Shown here: positions 5,764-6,624 of the stretch, one piece after another
How positions within the stretch are numbered: the first letter of the stretch is position 1
Layout: every line of letters begins with the position of its first letter
NCBI GenBank assembly: GCA_022614795.1
Contig: JAKEHX010000120.1
Location: forward strand, 1 to 6,624
Reading direction: 5' to 3'
DNA: 6,624 bases
Origin: Planctomycetaceae bacterium
GTDB taxonomy: Bacteria > Planctomycetota > Planctomycetia > Pirellulales > Pirellulaceae
The notes under the pieces: model-generated
The model's database searches: none
Seen by the model: only the letters and a program-made list of their open reading frames with translations
What the model was told of the DNA's origin: nothing
Position numbers and translations under genes: made by a program

Positions 5764-6288
5764 GTGGCATTACTCCTTCGAAAGATTCGGCAGAGTCGAT
5801 GGCTTGAATTGGTCGCCGTTCCCACGGTCTGGAATGGGAACAATACGCATGATGCGTCAGCGGATCCCCTCGCAGATTTTCAATCTTTGGAAGGCAAGAT
5901 CTCATTGTGGAGAATTGAGGAAGAGGGCTCCAACATTAATGACGTCGTTGTTGCATTGGCTAGCACAACCGACCGTCCTGATCCCATGGATTTCCTGATC
6001 TTCGACAGCAAGCACCTGGACGACGCGAGAATAGAATTTGAAGGATCGCCGGGAATTTCACCATTTGCAGCCGCCAATGAGTTCCACATCGACGCGGTGA
6101 AAGTGAAGGCTCGATCGCTTGCGCATCTAGTGGTATCGCTAGTTATGGATGCGCAGAAACAGATCAGCAGAATTCCAAAGAGCAAGGTACTTGATCTGGT
6201 TGCTTCGGCAGTGAAGCGAGATTTACTTGCGATGGACAAGCTCAAGAAGGGGTTTCGGGAAGAAGTCCAACGCCAACTCGCACAGTAG
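5764..6288 (+). CDS. Conserved hypothetical protein, third gene of the cluster (gene C)
   Basis: A 174-residue soluble protein starting at GTG 5764, five bases after gene B's stop, so almost certainly co-transcribed with it. No Shine-Dalgarno is visible, which suggests coupling to translation of gene B. Visible blocks are a basic start 'LLRKIRQSRW' (4-13), an acidic 'DPLADFQSLEGKISLWRIEEEGSNINDVVVALAST' region (34-68), 'MDFLIFDSKHL' (75-85), an 'EFHIDAVKVKARSLAHLV' segment (106-123) and a basic helical C-terminus (137-172). From memory, proteins with a 'LS-W+I-x5-N-x4-V-ALA' core occur as uncharacterised small genes in other bacteria, but I know no assigned function. Its low GC (42% in one counted 60-base line) matches gene A. 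A partner role with the HEAT-like protein is plausible from gene order alone. Confidence 0.8.
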   Translation: MALLLRKIRQSRWLELVAVPTVWNGNNTHDASADPLADFQSLEGKISLWRIEEEGSNINDVVVALASTTDRPDPMDFLIFDSKHLDDARIEFEGSPGISPFAAANEFHIDAVKVKARSLAHLVVSLVMDAQKQISRIPKSKVLDLVASAVKRDLLAMDKLKKGFREEVQRQLAQ

Positions 6289-6319
6289 CCCATCAACCCA
6301 AACTTCCAGCCACGCCAAC

Positions 6320-6499
6320 TTACGCTGCCGAAGAAACCCCGCGCAGCAGCGATTGCCGGCGGAGATCGGCCACGTATTGCCGGAGGACGCGCTCCTGCGG
6401 CGTCCATTGGCGGCGAATCGCCGCGGCAGCCAGGCGAATTTCGGCGGGCGTGGGAACGGCGCGCCGGCGATGATGCGAGATGGGTCGTGTGGCGAGCAT
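6320..6499 (-). CDS. Small basic protein (59 aa), planctomycete-type
   Basis: Reads on the minus strand from ATG 6499-6497 to a stop at 6322-6320, giving 59 residues. The start is decided by AAAGGAG (complement of 6506-6512), six bases upstream, the strongest Shine-Dalgarno in the window; an upstream in-frame ATG at 6607 would read through the repeat and is unlikely. The protein is very basic, with 'SHHRRRAVPTPAEIRLAAAAIRRQWTPQERVLRQ' in the middle. The core (AEIR-x-AA-x2-IRRQW-TPQER) resembles short planctomycete proteins I recall, whose function is unknown. The strongly positive charge would suit nucleic-acid contact, but this is inference. It converges on the three-gene cluster with 31 bases between the stop codons and no visible terminator. 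A weak promoter candidate, TTGGCA (complement of 6578-6583), lies upstream. Confidence 0.7.
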   Translation of the reverse strand: MLATRPISHHRRRAVPTPAEIRLAAAAIRRQWTPQERVLRQYVADLRRQSLLRGVSSAA

Positions 6500-6526
6500 C
6501 GTAGTCTCCTTTCTCTCTTTTGGAGT

Positions 6527-6544
6527 GCGGCGACTTGTCGCCGC
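6527..6544. repeat. Perfect hairpin GCGGCGAC-tt-GTCGCCGC (REP-like)
   Basis: Two exact 8-base complementary arms flank TT; counting the 2-base centre, the RNA form would open an inner pair or two. It sits in the probable 5' leader of the 59-aa gene, 14 bases before its Shine-Dalgarno, so it could influence that gene's mRNA. The same arm recurs at 6617-6624. I recall such GCGGCGAC palindromes as common intergenic elements in planctomycetes. Confidence 0.65.
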
Positions 6545-6616
6545 TTTGGGAGTTACGGATATCGATCCACCCGAAAATGCCAAAACATGCAGTCGGCGAA
6601 ATCCCAAAATCTTAAA

Positions 6617-6624
6617 GCGGCGAC
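6617..6624. repeat. Second copy of the GCGGCGAC arm, cut by the window edge
   Basis: The window ends in AAAGCGGCGAC, repeating the left arm of the 6527-6544 hairpin in the same orientation. Its AAA prefix is complementary to the TTT that follows the right arm of that hairpin. It is probably the start of a second palindrome 90 bases from the first. Confidence 0.4.

Overview
The window looks like part of a bacterial chromosome, most likely from a planctomycete close to the Pirellulales. This rests on GC-rich genes with few Shine-Dalgarno sequences, a coiled-coil membrane protein of a type I associate with planctomycetes, intergenic palindromes built on CTTTCGC/GCGAAAG and GCGGCGAC/GTCGCCGC, and a tiny basic protein with an 'IRRQW-TPQER' core. 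The assignment is inference; no rRNA or other marker is present.

Layout from left to right. (1) Positions 1-274, minus strand: the 5' part of an unrecognised short secreted protein or lipoprotein that runs off the left edge. (2) Positions 275-571: a divergent intergenic region with a perfect 7-bp inverted repeat, a GAGGAC triplet repeat and a weak promoter candidate. (3) Positions 572-2056, plus strand: a 494-residue membrane-anchored coiled-coil protein with an unusual C-x-C-x3-C-x3-C-x-C cluster and a conserved-looking C-terminal tail. (4) Positions 2057-2260: a compound palindrome made of two hairpins that also fold together into one 23-bp stem, then a good promoter for the next gene. (5) Positions 2261-4177: speA, a complete biosynthetic arginine decarboxylase (638 aa). 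This is the only gene with a secure biochemical assignment. It makes agmatine from arginine, the entry to polyamine synthesis.

(6) Positions 4178-6288: after a 205-base gap with a candidate promoter overlapping a 10-bp palindrome, base composition drops. Sampled 60-base lines are 42%, 43% and 57% GC, against 68% for a line of speA. Three tightly packed plus-strand genes follow (A, B, C; the A-B overlap is ATGA and the B-C gap is 5 bases). They encode a 255-aa conserved hypothetical, a HEAT-repeat-like protein and a 174-aa conserved hypothetical. They look like an accessory cassette of unknown function and are the best candidate here for an undescribed system. Gene B shows signs of a reading-frame break: bases 5196-5342 and further have coding-like composition in a different frame from the HEAT part, and one extra T in the T4 run at 5371-5374 would join the two frames.

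(7) Positions 6289-6624: a convergent 59-aa basic protein with the strongest Shine-Dalgarno in the window. A GCGGCGAC/GTCGCCGC hairpin lies in its leader, and a second copy of one arm is cut by the right edge. No tRNA, rRNA, CRISPR array or transposase was seen.
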